A DNA stretch of 64,000 nucleotides from Litoditis marina (GCA_964036275.1 OZ038434.1:28319511-28383510), one strand, 5' to 3'; shown: positions 46,801-59,095, numbered from the stretch's first letter. The notes: generated by a model not told the origin, from the sequence alone. Program-made: numbers and translations.

Positions 46801-47505
46801 GTCCAGGAGGACCTCCGGCGGGTCCAGGAGGACCTCCGGCGGGTCCAGGAGGACCTCCGGCGGGTCCAGGAGGACCTCCGGCGGGTCCAGGAGGACCTCC
46901 AGGCGGTCCAGGAGGACCTCCGGCGGGTCCAGGAGGACCTCCGGCGGGTCCAGGAGGACCTCCGGCGGGTCCAGGAGGACCTCCGGCGGGTCCAAGAGTA
47001 ACTCCGGCGGGTCCAGGGGCGAAGTTAGCCATTAAAGGGCTCGGAGGCGCTCCGTTGACATCGGCAACATCAAAGTCAATCCCGTCAACATCCATGTCAT
47101 CAGAAGAATCGCTACTCTCCGGACCACCAAACAGACCACTGGCTAGAAACACAAAGACTAGACAGGTGATTTCAGCTCACAACATGAGTATTTACAAATG
47201 CGAAAAAAGCGACACATAACACATTTAGATACCCATCGGATGTAACTGATCCACTGTTCTACTAAAAACAAGCATTCTCGGGTTAAAATACGTGAATGTG
47301 TTTCTGCATCAGGGCTCTGCGAAACCTCTCGCAACAGAATAACAAAACTGTTCAAATGTTTGCGTTCGCAACAATTATACTTTTGCCAGCCTCCCAAAGC
47401 AATTACGCGAAACAATGAGTGTTTAAAGCAAGTCATGTTTTTGCTCACCCACTTACCTTGCAAGTTCGCCCGTTTTGACCTGGACAGAAATTTTCGCGGA
47501 AACAT
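40813..47505 (-). CDS. CACTA/EnSpm-like transposase-derived protein with collagen-like N-terminus, 1003 aa
   Basis: Fifteen exons join in one open frame: 47505-47457, 47142-46200, 45942-45846, 45367-45189, 44870-44731, 44446-44337, 44119-43939, 43747-43652, 43327-43167, 43007-42894, 42574-42473, 42389-42190, 42018-41921, 41718-41595 and 41230-40813. After a short basic start and an acidic patch (SSDSSDDMDVDG) come about 23 GPPGPAG-type heptads. Then a zinc-ribbon-like CSSC...FCTQPGC. Later motifs match the tnp2 layout: ILSSDGFTF, GGVMDHA, GYHGCGRCYHPG, DDLHNLSEGV and STSAFESDYRLMKR. The family cuts and pastes DNA of the CMC superfamily (CACTA, Mirage, Chapaev). No terminal repeats were found nearby, so it may be a host gene derived from a transposase. 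Family assignment is inference from motifs; the splice model is well supported. Confidence 0.82.
46506..46994. repeat. 21-bp GC-rich minisatellite encoding collagen-like heptads
   Basis: About 23 near-identical 21-bp units, alternating GGCGGGTCCAGGAGGACCTC with a CAGGCGG variant. They are in frame with exon 2 of the transposase-like gene and read GPPGPAG or GPPGPPG. GC content is far above the surrounding DNA. Several other frames are also stop-free, purely because the repeat has no stop in any of them. Confidence 0.95.
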
Positions 47506-47999
47506 AAGCAGTCACTCCTCTACTGGAAAACAACATTTATATACGTTCCGCTTGGCTGCACATGGAGAATATCGTAAGAAATTATGAAATTATAGAACAC
47601 CGAAAAAATCTCAGAAAACAAAGCAAATCAGGCCGAAACCCCGCATTCAACCCAGAGTGAAACAATATAGTTCGTAAAACCAACCAGTACTCGCGTGAGA
47701 AAAACTAATTTTGATAATGTTCCGTATGAGTACAATTTGATTGAATAAATTTTAAGGTAATTCAACTAAACAAGAGTCAAGCAGCATTGGCCAGACACTT
47801 CGTTTTTAGAATTTAGCTTGAGTTAAGAAATGGAACGAACAATAAAGAACATAATGCTCCGATCGATCGAAGAACATAAACGGAGATTGCTCATCAAAAA
47901 ACAACGCAACAGTCAGCCTATGCGCTGTTTACACGTGTGCAGAGTTTCAACTGGAATGAGTTAATCATTTCGAAATTGCTCAGAAAGGTTGGCGCTAAT

Positions 48000-48735
48000 T
48001 AGCCGGAATTGGCCGCGAATTTTAGAAACTACCGTAACCCAAAAAATTAAATTTGCGGGTTTTCATCCAAAAATCATAGTTATCAGCAACCAACGTGGCT
48101 AATACGATAGTAAACGTTCAAGTTGAAGAAGTACCACTCCATTTAACTCGCTTAAGTTAGCAGAAAAGAGGTGTTTACTGTAAATCACGAGAGCATGATT
48201 GCAGGCAGTGAATGCGAGGTTTTTTGACGTTCTCTCACCTCCACTTATTCTGAAAAACGGTTAGAACACGGAATGCATATCCCTGAAACTCTATTTCACC
48301 CATTGAGAGAGATTGGCGCTAGTTGTACAGAAGTTAGTCACGAAGAGGCCAACCGGAAATCGCAAATTGACGTTACGATCAGAGATTCTGTTTTCGAGGG
48401 TTGTCATCGCTTATAACAATGAAATACCTCAAATTCAAGTATAACACATGTTAATTCGTTCTGTTAAGGAAGTAAGAAAGATGGATTTTCGTGCAAATAA
48501 CCAAAACACGATTGTAACCAGTCATTGAGAATTTTTCGACTTCCGTCCACTTTCTGAATTTTTTGTCAACTGTCAGAACACTGAATATGAGTCTGTAGGC
48601 TTCATTTCACCGAAAAAATGCAGAAAAACGCTTAAAAAAGCGTCTTTGGATTACGGTATGTACCGGTTTTTAGCGGCTAATTGGCTGCAATTGAAAAAAT
48701 TGGCTGGCCAATTGGCTGGGCCCTGTCTGAGTTTA
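48000..48735. repeat. Dispersed repeat family G, diverged block
   Basis: Contains GAAAGGTTGGCGCTAATTAG, GAGATTGGCGCTAGTTG and, at the end, GGCCAATTGGCTGGGCCCTG followed by TCTGAG, matching the right end of the block at 11697. Confidence 0.45.
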
Positions 48736-51333
48736 GTGCGGCTTGAACACATTTTTTCTTATTTGGTGTTTTTATTCGACTTCTTCTCAAATTGTGGTAT
48801 TAAATGAATCCCAGGTTGTTTTGGTTGTTATTTACGCAATAGGAGCAAGTTTGCTGGCTCTTCACTCGGATGGGAACGTTTTCTATTTACAACAATTCAA
48901 AACAACTATTCAAACTATTCATTATAAACCCATATATTATATATTCTACTCCACGCTTAATAAACAAATGTTCGGTTGTTTACAATTGGTTACGGATCAT
49001 TTATCTCTTTTTTGGTTCATTGTCAACCTGTCCCCCATTGGGTATTATTAGAAGCATCTCTTTATGCGAGTTTGCAGAGCACGAAGACTGAAATATCGAT
49101 TATGCGAAGCTCCGGGCCTTCCTACAACGAATCGGCATAGTCGGAATCGAGGATGATTCAATAACAGAAGGTACCCTCTTAAACGCATTCCTTTTATTTT
49201 CAACATGAACAAATTACATGTGTAAAACTGAATTACAAAAGCGAACCAGTACGCTTTTCTCCGCACCCAATGACTTGCTAACCAGAAGGCTGGTCGCAAT
49301 GTAAAATATGAGATACGGTCGTTTTGTGAGCAAATGTATGTTAGTGAACCGCTATTAGTGAAGGTTGGATTTTCAGATATTATAGTTGTATGGATAATAA
49401 GTGACCTATATTGGGACTTTCTGTGCGCAAATGTCGTACGAACCCTGTATGGAGGTTGTTATCGTATTCCGAAGAAATGAGATCCCAGATTGACCGGAAA
49501 CAAAACAAAATCTTCACGGTGAAGATATTCTTTTGTGTATTGTTTGTGAACTTGTGCAAAAATAATACCTTGATTAAGATTTACCGGAAAGAAAGCAATA
49601 CCTTTACAAAGCTAGTCAAGTGGTATTTTTGTTTGAATGACTACCCGGTGATTAATCGCCATTTGCCACAATCCTACGAGTTGTCCACTTAGTCCATCTT
49701 TCATCATGGTTCGGAGGGTGTTGACCCATTGGAGTGGCCATGATGTAATCTGGCATAAATGTACTCTTTATCTGGGAATAGGGTTAAGAGGGGGGAGTAG
49801 GGACTACAAAATATGCCAAACTACTAACTACAGCTCTATTGAAACTTGCTACACTGAGAGGGCTTGATCATGTTCCGTATTTTGCCGACTATTTTATGAT
49901 TCGGGAAATTTTAAGTAATACGTGAATTAGTATTTTGGTAGTTGATTTTCTATAAGTTCGGGAACTTTGTTCGTTGCACAGAACTCAGAAAGTGATCGGT
50001 TGGCAACTATTGCATCGGTTTTCTCACATAACAAAAGCGTTTGTCCGATTGTGAGAACAAGTTGTTTTAATGACTATGTGGTGTTGTGGTTGAGACACGA
50101 CCTACTAGGTATAAGCGATCTCTTTTTGGTCGATAGCTTGGGGTTTGGTCATGATTAGATCAATAGACGGTGATCTTTGTAGTTTGGTTGTTTCTGGGCA
50201 TTACGGTTACAAATATATAAGTGTCCAGAGTCGGTTGTACTACAAAATTTTATGGGTGTCTCTTAGGGCAGGAAAAATCGGTTCACTGTGCTCTGTTCTG
50301 ATGTGTTTGTAGTTTGGTCACGCCCAGTTTGTAGTTTCAGTTGTATCTTAAAATTGTGCTACTTTGGAAGATCAATTTACAAATGAGATTCGTGACCCTG
50401 TTTGTTCACGAATTATTCGATCATAATAGGTTCACCGTCTCCTTTTGATATCGACTGATGCTCACTTTTTCCTTATTCCTATCAGGATTTGGTCACTTTA
50501 TGGGGTTCGTTGGGTTGGTACATGCTTACTTATGTGACCAACTATTTCAGATTTCAGATATGCGTACACAATACATATCTCTGTATTTGTTACACAAGCT
50601 ATTTCAGATCTGCCTTTCCTTGCGCTCATTCGGTCGATTCGGCGTCTCTTCTATCTTTAAATTCACCAGCCTGGTCCGTACTTGAGGTAGGCTGTTTCTA
50701 GTTTTAATTCCAGCTAACGAGGTTTATTCATCTTCGTTTCAAAAGTCAAAAGTAGCCTGTGTTCAGAGAAATTCAATTAGTCGAGGCAATCATTAGTTGT
50801 TTGATGTACTGAAAGTGGGGTGTGAGTTGGGTGCGAGGTTGTTGTCAGTCGCCACCAGCTGCAAATCTCACTATCGGCATAGTTATGGTTTTTAGCATTT
50901 GCCTCCATTCTTAGATGAACTTTGGTATAGGCTTCTTAATTTTTCGTTGTTACTGTTATGGTCGTCACTGGTGACGTAAACATAGAAGAAAACTAATGTT
51001 CTTTCACTCATGTTCAAGTTCACAGTTCAAAGAGCGTATGAAGCGCCATAAAACGTGCAAACATTAGATGTACGTGAACGTGAACACTAGTTGTTTTGCA
51101 TCAAAATCTTTTTTGCTAATGTAGGATAATTAAATATTGGGGTCATAAAATAGGTGCCACAATTGTTCATGCTTGATCACCAGGAAGTTACATACATGAA
51201 CTATCTTCCAAATCGTTCTTTGAAAATGGTTTATCAAGAATCTATATAGTTTAATATTTCGGGTTTATCTAACAAAAACGCTCCCCACCTGGACAAAGAA
51301 TGAAATTCACATAGCGGCTGTTTGAGATCCATC

Positions 51334-51541
51334 CACCGCCAAGGCCCCTCATAAAAGGGGGAGTCGCGGACAAATCCTTGGGAAAAGTAGGGGTCGCGAG
51401 CTGTTAACTAACGATTTTCGTACCAAATCACTTATAATCTTACGGAAATAAGTTGAATGTGGCCGTTTTGGCGGCTCGCGACACGAGAAAACACGGAGGG
51501 GTCGCGAGAATTTTGACGGAATAAGAGGGCCCTGGCGGTGT
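51334..51541. repeat. Palindromic element family J
   Basis: Left end CACCGCCAAGGCCCCTC and right end GAGGGCCCTGGCGGTG are inverted. Inner arms share GGGTCGCGAG. About 208 bp, single copy seen. Confidence 0.65.
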
Positions 51542-52532
51542 ATGTATGTTGTATGAGATCACCCACTCTTCACAGAGGATTGAACTGACAATACGATCAC
51601 CAAAAATCCTATTTATATCCAAATTCCGCTTCATTGCAACTCGCTGATAATTGGATGAGTATTTATGCATTTGTATGTTTGCCTATTTCAGAAAGAGGAT
51701 GTCGACGGATGGCGTGGAAATGTGGACCGGCTCTGCATGTGTGCTCTTAAATCCCACACAACTGCACTTTTTTCGGGGTAACTTGTATCAGTTATGAGTA
51801 CCATTTTCATGTTGCTACAGTTCACTTAAGTATCATGTTGCTACAGTTCACTTAATAATGTTTCCCCGTTTGAAGGAAAATTAAACGAAATCGTGTGTCT
51901 ATCAGAGTAATAGTGATTCCCTAACTTCCGGGGTTACATAACTATTATTTGTTTACTACTTTAAAACTACTATTCGGAAAGCTTTTCATGTGCGCCCTTT
52001 TCATTTCGGATCTTGCCGGTGTCGGGTGTCACCCAATAAAAGAAAACACTACCTTTTCCACTCCACTTCACCCAAGAACCAGAACCTTCACACTAAGCCA
52101 AATGCATAAAAAAAAGTAAATTCTGATGTCCCTTCGAAGAATTAGGGAGTGATAAAACATTATGACGTGAGAAGCGCTCGTCCACTCTGTCGTTATTGTT
52201 AATAGTTACCTGTCCGCGTGTATTTTTTTCAAGAAAGTTGAGTGATCGGGTCTGTCCAATTCATTTGCACAATCCCTGTTTTATCCAATCCTCTGCCTCT
52301 CTTTTCAATAACTTCTCGCATCGCTGTTGTGAATTAGTGTCCTTGTATCGTTCTTCCGTCGCCAAAGTTCTCTAATATTTCTCTTGAATCACACCAAATT
52401 AAATTCTATTTCGCGTGGGTCTGGTTTTCTATTTTATTCTCGTTGTGTGTCAATTCAACTCAGTTATTGTATAATTTTTAGACTTTTAAGTATCATTGTT
52501 CATTGTTAGCGATTGTTTTAACCTAATACTAC

Positions 52533-52738
52533 ATTTTAAATGAATTTATCGTGGAATTTCATCATTTGTCCGAAAATAAATGATTAACGAATCATTATCA
52601 GTGCTTTCAAAGGAAAATAAACGGATACAAACAGTATTTTAAATGAATTTATCGTGGAATTTCATCATTTGTCCGAAAATAAATAATTAACGAATCATTA
52701 ACAGTGCTTTCAAAGGAAAATAAACGGATACAAACAGT
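52533..52738. repeat. 103-bp tandem duplication
   Basis: ATTTTAAATGAATTTATCG starts at 52533 and again at 52636. The copies differ only at a few bases, such as AAATGATTAAC and AATAATTAAC. Confidence 0.9.
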
Positions 52739-53183
52739 ATATACATTCATTTTACGATTGACATATCATTTTTATAATGAAAAGTGAAAAGTGTGGTGTT
52801 CGTGCTGCTAGGCTTGTCAGAGCGACCATGTCTGTTACCATGGCCATTTGAGACGAGCATGGTCTGTTACCATGGCCATTTTCGGGGTGAGTGCGACCAT
52901 GTAAGTTACCCAGGGGGTTCAGAGTATGCGTGCGCGCAAAGTCTCGTGAGCGTTGGATACCGTACGATTCATAGTTGCGAAAAATAAAGCGTATACAACA
53001 CATCGAATTTAACCAGTAGTGGACCAATAACTGATCTAAAAACGAGTTCAAAAGATTCAGAAGATGCTCCCACATATTTTGGAGACAACCAATAAGATTC
53101 GATCACCTTATCAAGGTGTACTACCAAACGAACCAAATCTCCACCTCTCAAATAATATTACTTTGACGATCACACGCATAGAC

Positions 53184-53600
53184 ATTGTTCCAGGAGAAGC
53201 GCCCGAGAACAGCGGTACTAGCGCACCATAACATCCGGATAATCACTGTGACACTGCGCTTCTCCGGCTGTTCTCTGGCGCTAGTACCGATATTGTGGGG
53301 CCAATTCTACAACTAACCGGGTTTTTAGGTAACCTAACCCTTTTGTTGCTAACCTTTTTTCAGGTTACCTTGGTAGGTAACCTGGAAGTAACCTGAAACT
53401 AAAATCCGGTTACCGTTCAAACTAACGGTAAAAACCACATTTTGCGTTAGAAAAACAGGTAACCGATTTTTCATTTCAGGTTACTTACCGGTTACCTACC
53501 GAGGTAACCTAAAAAATAGGTTACCAAAAAAGGGTTAGGTTACCTAAAAACCCGGTTAGATATAGAATTCACCATATTGTGGCGCGCTAGTCGCGCATTT
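53184..53600. repeat. Repeat family F (GCGCTAGTAC), split by a MITE
   Basis: An inverted pair with GAGAAGCGC, GAGAACAGC and GGTACTAGCGC arms. It continues after the insertion as GCGCGCTAGTCGCGCATTTT. An uninterrupted relative is at 55526-55650. Confidence 0.65.
53299..53573. mobile_element. Mutator-like MITE family D
   Basis: Ends GGCCAATTCTACAACTAACC and, inverted, GGTGAATTCTATATCTAACC are followed by long GGTTACC-rich arms. An exact 9-bp duplication, ATATTGTGG, flanks it (53290-53298, 53574-53582). It interrupts repeat F. Confidence 0.9.
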
Positions 53601-54311
53601 TGATTGCCAGTCCCTGGGTTCTCTCAACTTCACTCTTTTAGTAAACAAAAGAATATTCTATAATTTTTATATCAGCATTGAAAAAACATTAAAAAAACAG
53701 AAACATATGAAAATCACACAGTTTATATCATTAAATGGTGGAAGATTACAACAGATTGTTAAATGCAAGAATTTAGACCTATTAAATAGGTTTTCAGTTC
53801 AAGTTCGAACATGGAAACAACAACAATCAAAACAAATGAAGAATTACAAAAACAACGAGACAAATAACAAGCGAGCATATGAAATATAAGATGAATATTC
53901 TAGATCAAATAGAGATTCGTTGAATATTCATGAATATCAGAGAGAAGAAAATTACTGATAACAGAAAGTTTCTAGATAACCGGTTTTTGGAATTAGACTA
54001 GTACACAGCAATAAAACTTCAATATAGACACACGTGCAACTATTTTCAATGGTGAAAGATAATTACATGATTTACGCGTTTACAATTTGCAGAATGCCGG
54101 ATCAACTGCCAGCTAAATATTCACTACTCTCTATTCCGGTGTTTTAGGTCGCACAATTTTTTCACAGAAAGACCAGAGGTTCCATCTTCACAGTGTGAAA
54201 ATCACACATTTTTCACCTCCAGTCTTTCCTTAAAAATGACTAGCAAAATGTTAACACAGGACTAAAAACAATAATTCGAATATGTAATAATAAAATATTA
54301 AAGTAATGTTA

Positions 54312-55375
54312 CATCTCGATTACCTTGTGCACCACACCTAGTATTCCGGAATGAGCGGGCACCCCCTGCAGTCTTTTTCTGTCCACAGTATTTCTTTCCA
54401 GCTCGTTTCTCCAGTTCCTAGCTCGACATGGAATCATCTATAAAATAGTAATATCTATAAAATAGTAATATTTTTATAAAATCATCTATAAAATAGTAAT
54501 ATTTTTCATCTATAAAATAGTAATATTTTTCACAATGTTGCGAGCACCCTCTTACAATAACCGGTGGACTATGTTCATTATCTGCAATAAACAGACACTA
54601 CGGTCGCGCTTTTCATAGCAAGCCAGTACAGTATTTATCTAGTCCACTGTGTTTGTAGTTTGATCTCGCTCTTTTCGGTAAGAAGTTGGAACCTATGTCG
54701 TGTTTCGGGATCAAACTACAACCAAGATAAGAATGCTGGATAGGAGGGCGATTTCAAATGTTTACGTTACTGAATTCCCTCTTCCCCCGCCAATTCACAT
54801 ATTTCTGTTTTAGAACTACTGCAGGTGCGGGCTGGGGATCAAACTACACCGCAGAGGGGGTGTCAAAGTACAAGTGCATCAAATAAAAAATAGCCCTATC
54901 AACCGGGTGCGCAGATAGAAAACGTCGTTGTACGCATACGAAAACGTGAAACGTAAAGTTTCGCACGTGTAGCGTGGGTGCTAAAGTGTATGTTTACTTC
55001 ATTCACTGTTTGTTATGTTTTAAAAATAGGAAAGGTTGTAAAATAGAAAAAAGCTTGGTTTCTTACCTGCACCAGTTTCCCGCCATCCGTTTTTCCATGT
55101 TTGAGATTTATCCTGTCGAACATCACAAATACTAATCTGAAACTTATATTTAAACACAGAATGCTTTATGTTTACACGTCCATACAACATAACAACAAGG
55201 AAATTTTGCAAAAGTAATTGGTGTGGAAGTGAGGGATCGACTGTCAGCAAATTGGCAGAAATTAAACGAATTAACTATTACTTAAAAATACTATGATGTT
55301 GCTTTCAAGATAAAAGAACAAATTTAAACAAAATTAATCTCACTTTACCTCACATCGAGAGCATGAATACAACAT
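54312..55375 (-). CDS. Possible small gene, uncertain
   Basis: Exon 55375-55349 (MLYSCSRCE) joins in phase to 55136-55067 (ISICDVRQDKSQTWKNGW, then RETGA), both with good splice signals. A third exon from 54437 follows a TTTTATAG acceptor. In the required phase it stops after six residues; in another phase it reads RNWRNELERNTVDRKR and on. I do not recognise a family. It could be a short gene, a relic, or two unrelated pieces. Confidence 0.3.
54436..54530. repeat. Short AT-rich tandem repeat
   Basis: CTATAAAATAGTAATATTTT recurs four times with small insertions. Confidence 0.85.
54651..54720. repeat. Mini-palindrome with GTAGTTTGATC ends
   Basis: Opens TTTGTAGTTTGATCTCG and closes CGGGATCAAACTACAAC, about 70 bp, with an unrelated centre. 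Same family as 7390-7455. Confidence 0.7.
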
Positions 55376-55525
55376 TTTAAGCTAGTGTATGAATTTTAGT
55401 TAGAGTTTGAAGGAAGTAGTTGAAAAATGAGAGAGAAAAAATGAGTAAGAACACCCGACCGACGAACGGTTGCGCAGGCGAGAAGTGAAGGCGGTTTGAA
55501 AACATTCATCAATCAATCAATAACA

Positions 55526-55650
55526 TATCCGGCGGTAGTACCGCTCGCAGAGCCCCCTGCCCAGCGGGACCATTTGCCGGCGCTAGTACTGCTGTTGTCG
55601 CGCGCTAGTCGCGGTTTTGGTTATTCTCCGGCGCTTCTACCGGCAGAATG
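55526..55650. repeat. Repeat family F, uninterrupted copy
   Basis: Contains GGCGCTAGTACTGCTGTTG, CGCGCGCTAGTCGCGGTTTT and CTCCGGCGCTTCTACCGG, aligned with the flanks of the MITE at 53299. Confidence 0.65.
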
Positions 55651-56078
55651 TCTGAGCGTGTAGGAAATATTGTCATAGCTTAGAAATGTATAGTTGTGGA
55701 GTGCCCACTAGGTGATTTACGTTCCCTTACTGGTGTTCTTGGCTGTATTTCCTCAAAGAAGTGTAGGCGAGCACGATATTTCTGTCCGGTGAGTGGTTCG
55801 TAACTATCATGAACCACCATTGATAAATATGACTCAAGTAGTAAACTTTTGTTCTGACCAGTAACTGATGTTTCTCAAACGTTTCTGTTGATAGTAATAC
55901 ACATAGCTAGAGTAAGTTTGTCAACAGTCAAAAAAGTGTGTAGATCAAAGGTTACACAGACTTGTCAATTATTGTGGAAAGCCCCAATGGTACCATTCTG
56001 TTCACATTGATTTGACAGTGACTATGTCATTAGCGTGCGGAGGAATGTATAATCTGTGTCATTCTTCTTTTTCTCAGT

Positions 56079-56155
56079 GGGACTCAATAGAACAGAGAAG
56101 AGAAAAGAACCAGCGCGTGTGGTATAAAAGACACAGTAGTAGAAGTAGAACACAT
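56079..56155 (+). promoter_or_regulatory. TATA promoter of the first Gly/Tyr-rich gene
   Basis: GGACTCAATAGAACAG, GCGTGTGGTATAAAAGACAC and GTAGAACACATT match a block upstream of the second gene (61777-61855) while the surrounding sequence does not. The TATA box starts at 56123, about 365 bp before the ATG, so a spliced 5' leader is likely. Confidence 0.75.
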
Positions 56156-56489
56156 TATCTCATATCACTCTGCCACAGTCCAAATCATTACGTAGTATTA
56201 TAGAGTACTCAGTCGAACTTCCATTCACTGCTTTCTATTATGAGCTCAGAATATACACAAACATCTGATATGTAAATCAATGTTCTACTTGTATTCATCT
56301 GGCAGCGACTATAATTTGTTCTGAAAGCAAAAACGGTATTCGCACATTACATTCTTATATGTCATTTGCTCTTCCCTTGTCTTGGTCCAGTGGGCTACTG
56401 CAAAACTATTTTTGTGTATACGTGAATGAACAAAATAACTCATAATCATAAATATTGATTTGTTGATTTCTATCGTTTTAGTGACCAAA

Positions 56490-58692
56490 ATGGTGTCTTT
56501 CGTGTTCGTGAGTTCGATTCTTTGTGTGGCGGCTGCCTCTTTCATTCCACCATACTACGGAGGATCCGCTTCTTACGATGACTTCAGACGACACGTCAGT
56601 TTGTAGTTTGATCTACAATTGGGTTCCATAATAATATGATATCATGAATAATTCCAGCTAGAAAAGGGCTATATAGTTATTTTACATATAAGTTTCAAGA
56701 TTCAAGTTTATCCATCCAAATAACATAAATGCAAAGTAACTGTGGAGTTTCCAGTTTTCTAAATAATATATTAATCCAATATATTTAAGTTCAAAGATGA
56801 ATCATTCGTCTATTTCAGGGATCAAAGTACGGTGGTTACGGGGCTTCGGACGGTGGCTATGAAAATGGATATCAGAGAACCGGATATGGTCACAATCAAG
56901 GAAATCAGGGAAGATACGGAAAGGACTACGGTAGGTTTTTCAAGTAATCGATATAGAAAATCGTTCTTTTTTTATAGACGCTCAAGTAGATGTATATGAG
57001 ACAAACACTGCCACCCTATACGGTCCTAACCGACACTGATAGGGTAATTTCAAATTATGTGCCTACAAGAATACTTTGCTGCCACGATCTTCTCAAAAGA
57101 CGCTAATACCTCACCTATTTAGTAAGGACTAGTGACCAATTTTGTTTCAGGAGTAGCCGGTTACAATGCCGGAAATACCGGATACGACCGATCGGAAGCC
57201 AACGGATACGGAAACTCGCATCATGACGATGGAGACAGAGCTGCTGAGGGTGAGAACAGGAGACAAATGATGGAGAGAGAGACAACAAGAGAAAAAGCGA
57301 GAAAAAGTGAAATGTAGAGAGAACGAGATAACTTGAGAAAGAGATGAAGAGAGAACAAGAAAGAGATAGAGAATGAGAGAAAACGATCATTTAAAGTTGT
57401 AACTACCCACCTCACCTCAGATGCCGAGGGATTCAAGAAGTACTCCTACTTCACATCCGGTTCTGGTCCCGAAGGAACCTATTCCAAGGGATCCTATGGA
57501 TCAAACGGTGGGTATGGTTGGAATTACTCATAACAAGAATGTGAAACCTCACAGTTTCCGTTTTCATCTATCTATGTTCGATCCATTCATCAGTTTTTCT
57601 ACACGTATGAAGATAGAAAGCGGAGTTAATAAAATAACATAAGTTTTATGAATACAGTAAAACAAAACAATTACCGTATAAATGTTCTGTTGATTCAAGT
57701 TGAGCTCAGAAAAAGAACTCAGAAAAACTCGAATTACTGTCCTTAGAGTCAAAACATACCAGTTCATGTTTTACTTACCTTTCTATATATTATACACCCT
57801 GATATACAGTGAAAACGCTTATAAATCAGAAATGTAAGGGAGAAAACCGGATGTTGTTCATGGTTCACCTTTAGTATGATTTTTGTTTCTCTCTTATCTG
57901 ACGCCTGTACACAAGGTATACAGTTTGACGTGATTCTCATTGAGTGAAAAAAACTGTCATCAGTTTACCTTTTTGTTACGAGTAACCATATTTCTGAATC
58001 CAGGTTACGAGCACGAGGACAGTAACTCCAAGTACGCCGCTGATGTCAATGGGGCAGGATACGAAAAGGGATACGAAACAGACTCGAAACACAATGTTGA
58101 TAAGTATTCGGGTTATGATAAGGTGACTAAATGAAATAGTCTTTGTCACACCTACGCGGACCCCTACAGTATAACAGGATAGGCTGTAATTCCGTGGTAA
58201 TGAATGAATGAATGCGCAAATAACAATCGAGAGATCTCAAAAATATCATACTAGTTGGAGTTGGCGTAGGAGTGATTTGGACTATGAAGAATTGAACAAT
58301 CTGATTACTCATCACCTTGAAACACAATCGTGTTGACTGTTCTCCTTTAAAATACAGACTGAAAAGGATCTTTGGAATTGAGATCCCAACCCAAAAACAG
58401 TTTTTCGGAATCTTCGAATAGTAAAAAGCGATAAGAACTTTCGAGTTTTAACTTTTTTTACGGAGCGTTTGAACATAGTTGATTACCAGGTTTTTTCTCT
58501 ACGCCTAGTACAATCGATAATCGATATTACTACTCTCTTCAGGATTCCTCATCTCATTCCGGTTTTGGAAAGAAATACGACGCCGGAAAATTCGCTCATT
58601 CCGGAGCCAAATTCGACAAGGAAGGTCATTCTGACGGATTCACCGGAAACAACCAAAAAGAGGCCACCGCCAAATACGGAAAATATTATTGA
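56490..58692 (+). CDS. Gly/Tyr-rich secreted protein, 223 aa
   Basis: Six exons keep frame: 56490-56594, 56819-56930, 57151-57249, 57421-57507, 58004-58122 and 58543-58692. The signal peptide is MVSFVFVSSILCVAAASF. The mature part is rich in Gly, Tyr, Asp, His and Lys, with spaced GY dipeptides: GSKYGGYGASDGGYENGY, then YNAGNTGYD, FKKYSYFTSGSGPEG and YEHEDSNSKYAAD. There are no cysteines after the signal region and no known domain. This composition suggests an extracellular structural or coat protein, such as cuticle or eggshell; that is inference. A TTTTAG acceptor lies eight bases before the ATG. A paralogue follows 3.5 kb downstream in the same orientation. Intron 3 is GA-rich near its donor. 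Confidence 0.88.
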
Positions 58693-58752
58693 TTGAGCGG
58701 TTATTGATTTATTGATTGGTTATCTCTTGATTGAGGGGTGATATTATGATTG

Positions 58753-58758
58753 AATAAA
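58753..58758 (+). terminator. Poly(A) signal of the first Gly/Tyr-rich gene
   Basis: AATAAA lies 60 bp after the TGA stop. Confidence 0.75.
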
Positions 58759-59095
58759 TATGTTTCTAGTATCAGGTCATTAACTAACCTATAACAGCTT
58801 ACAGAGAGAGGAAAACACAGTAGACAACCTATTCCCAATGTAATTTGGTTAGATTTTCTGAGATTTGCGAAGTTCGAACATTATATCAGAAAGTTTATGA
58901 AATATTCGTAAACAAATCTAATAAAACAACGATCAACAACATTACAATTTGTGTACCAATCAACTGGCATAACTCATTATGAGACAAGGTTGAACTTTAT
59001 TGAAACTCTGATAGGAGAAAACACATAGACAAAAAATGAATGAATTTGGGAAGGACAATTTCATATTTTCATATTTATTTATTCACGTCGTTTCG

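Larger units (their letters stand above)
47510..56070. other. Intergenic region, repeats and one weak gene candidate
   Basis: Open frames at 48743-49051, 49411-49692 and 50458-50701 have no splice partners or recognisable motifs. The region holds repeats G, J, K and F, a Mutator-like MITE, two tandem duplications and mini-palindromes. Confidence 0.55.

Noticed and set aside
46366..47219. Long open frames on the plus strand and in other minus-strand frames through the GPP array
   Set aside because: They arise because the 21-bp repeat lacks stops in several frames. Only the minus-strand frame that joins the flanking exons in phase is supported.
52969..53151. 60-codon minus-strand frame (HLDKVIESYWLSPKYVG)
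   Set aside because: Composition looks protein-like, but no splice partner or start context was found; kept only as a note.
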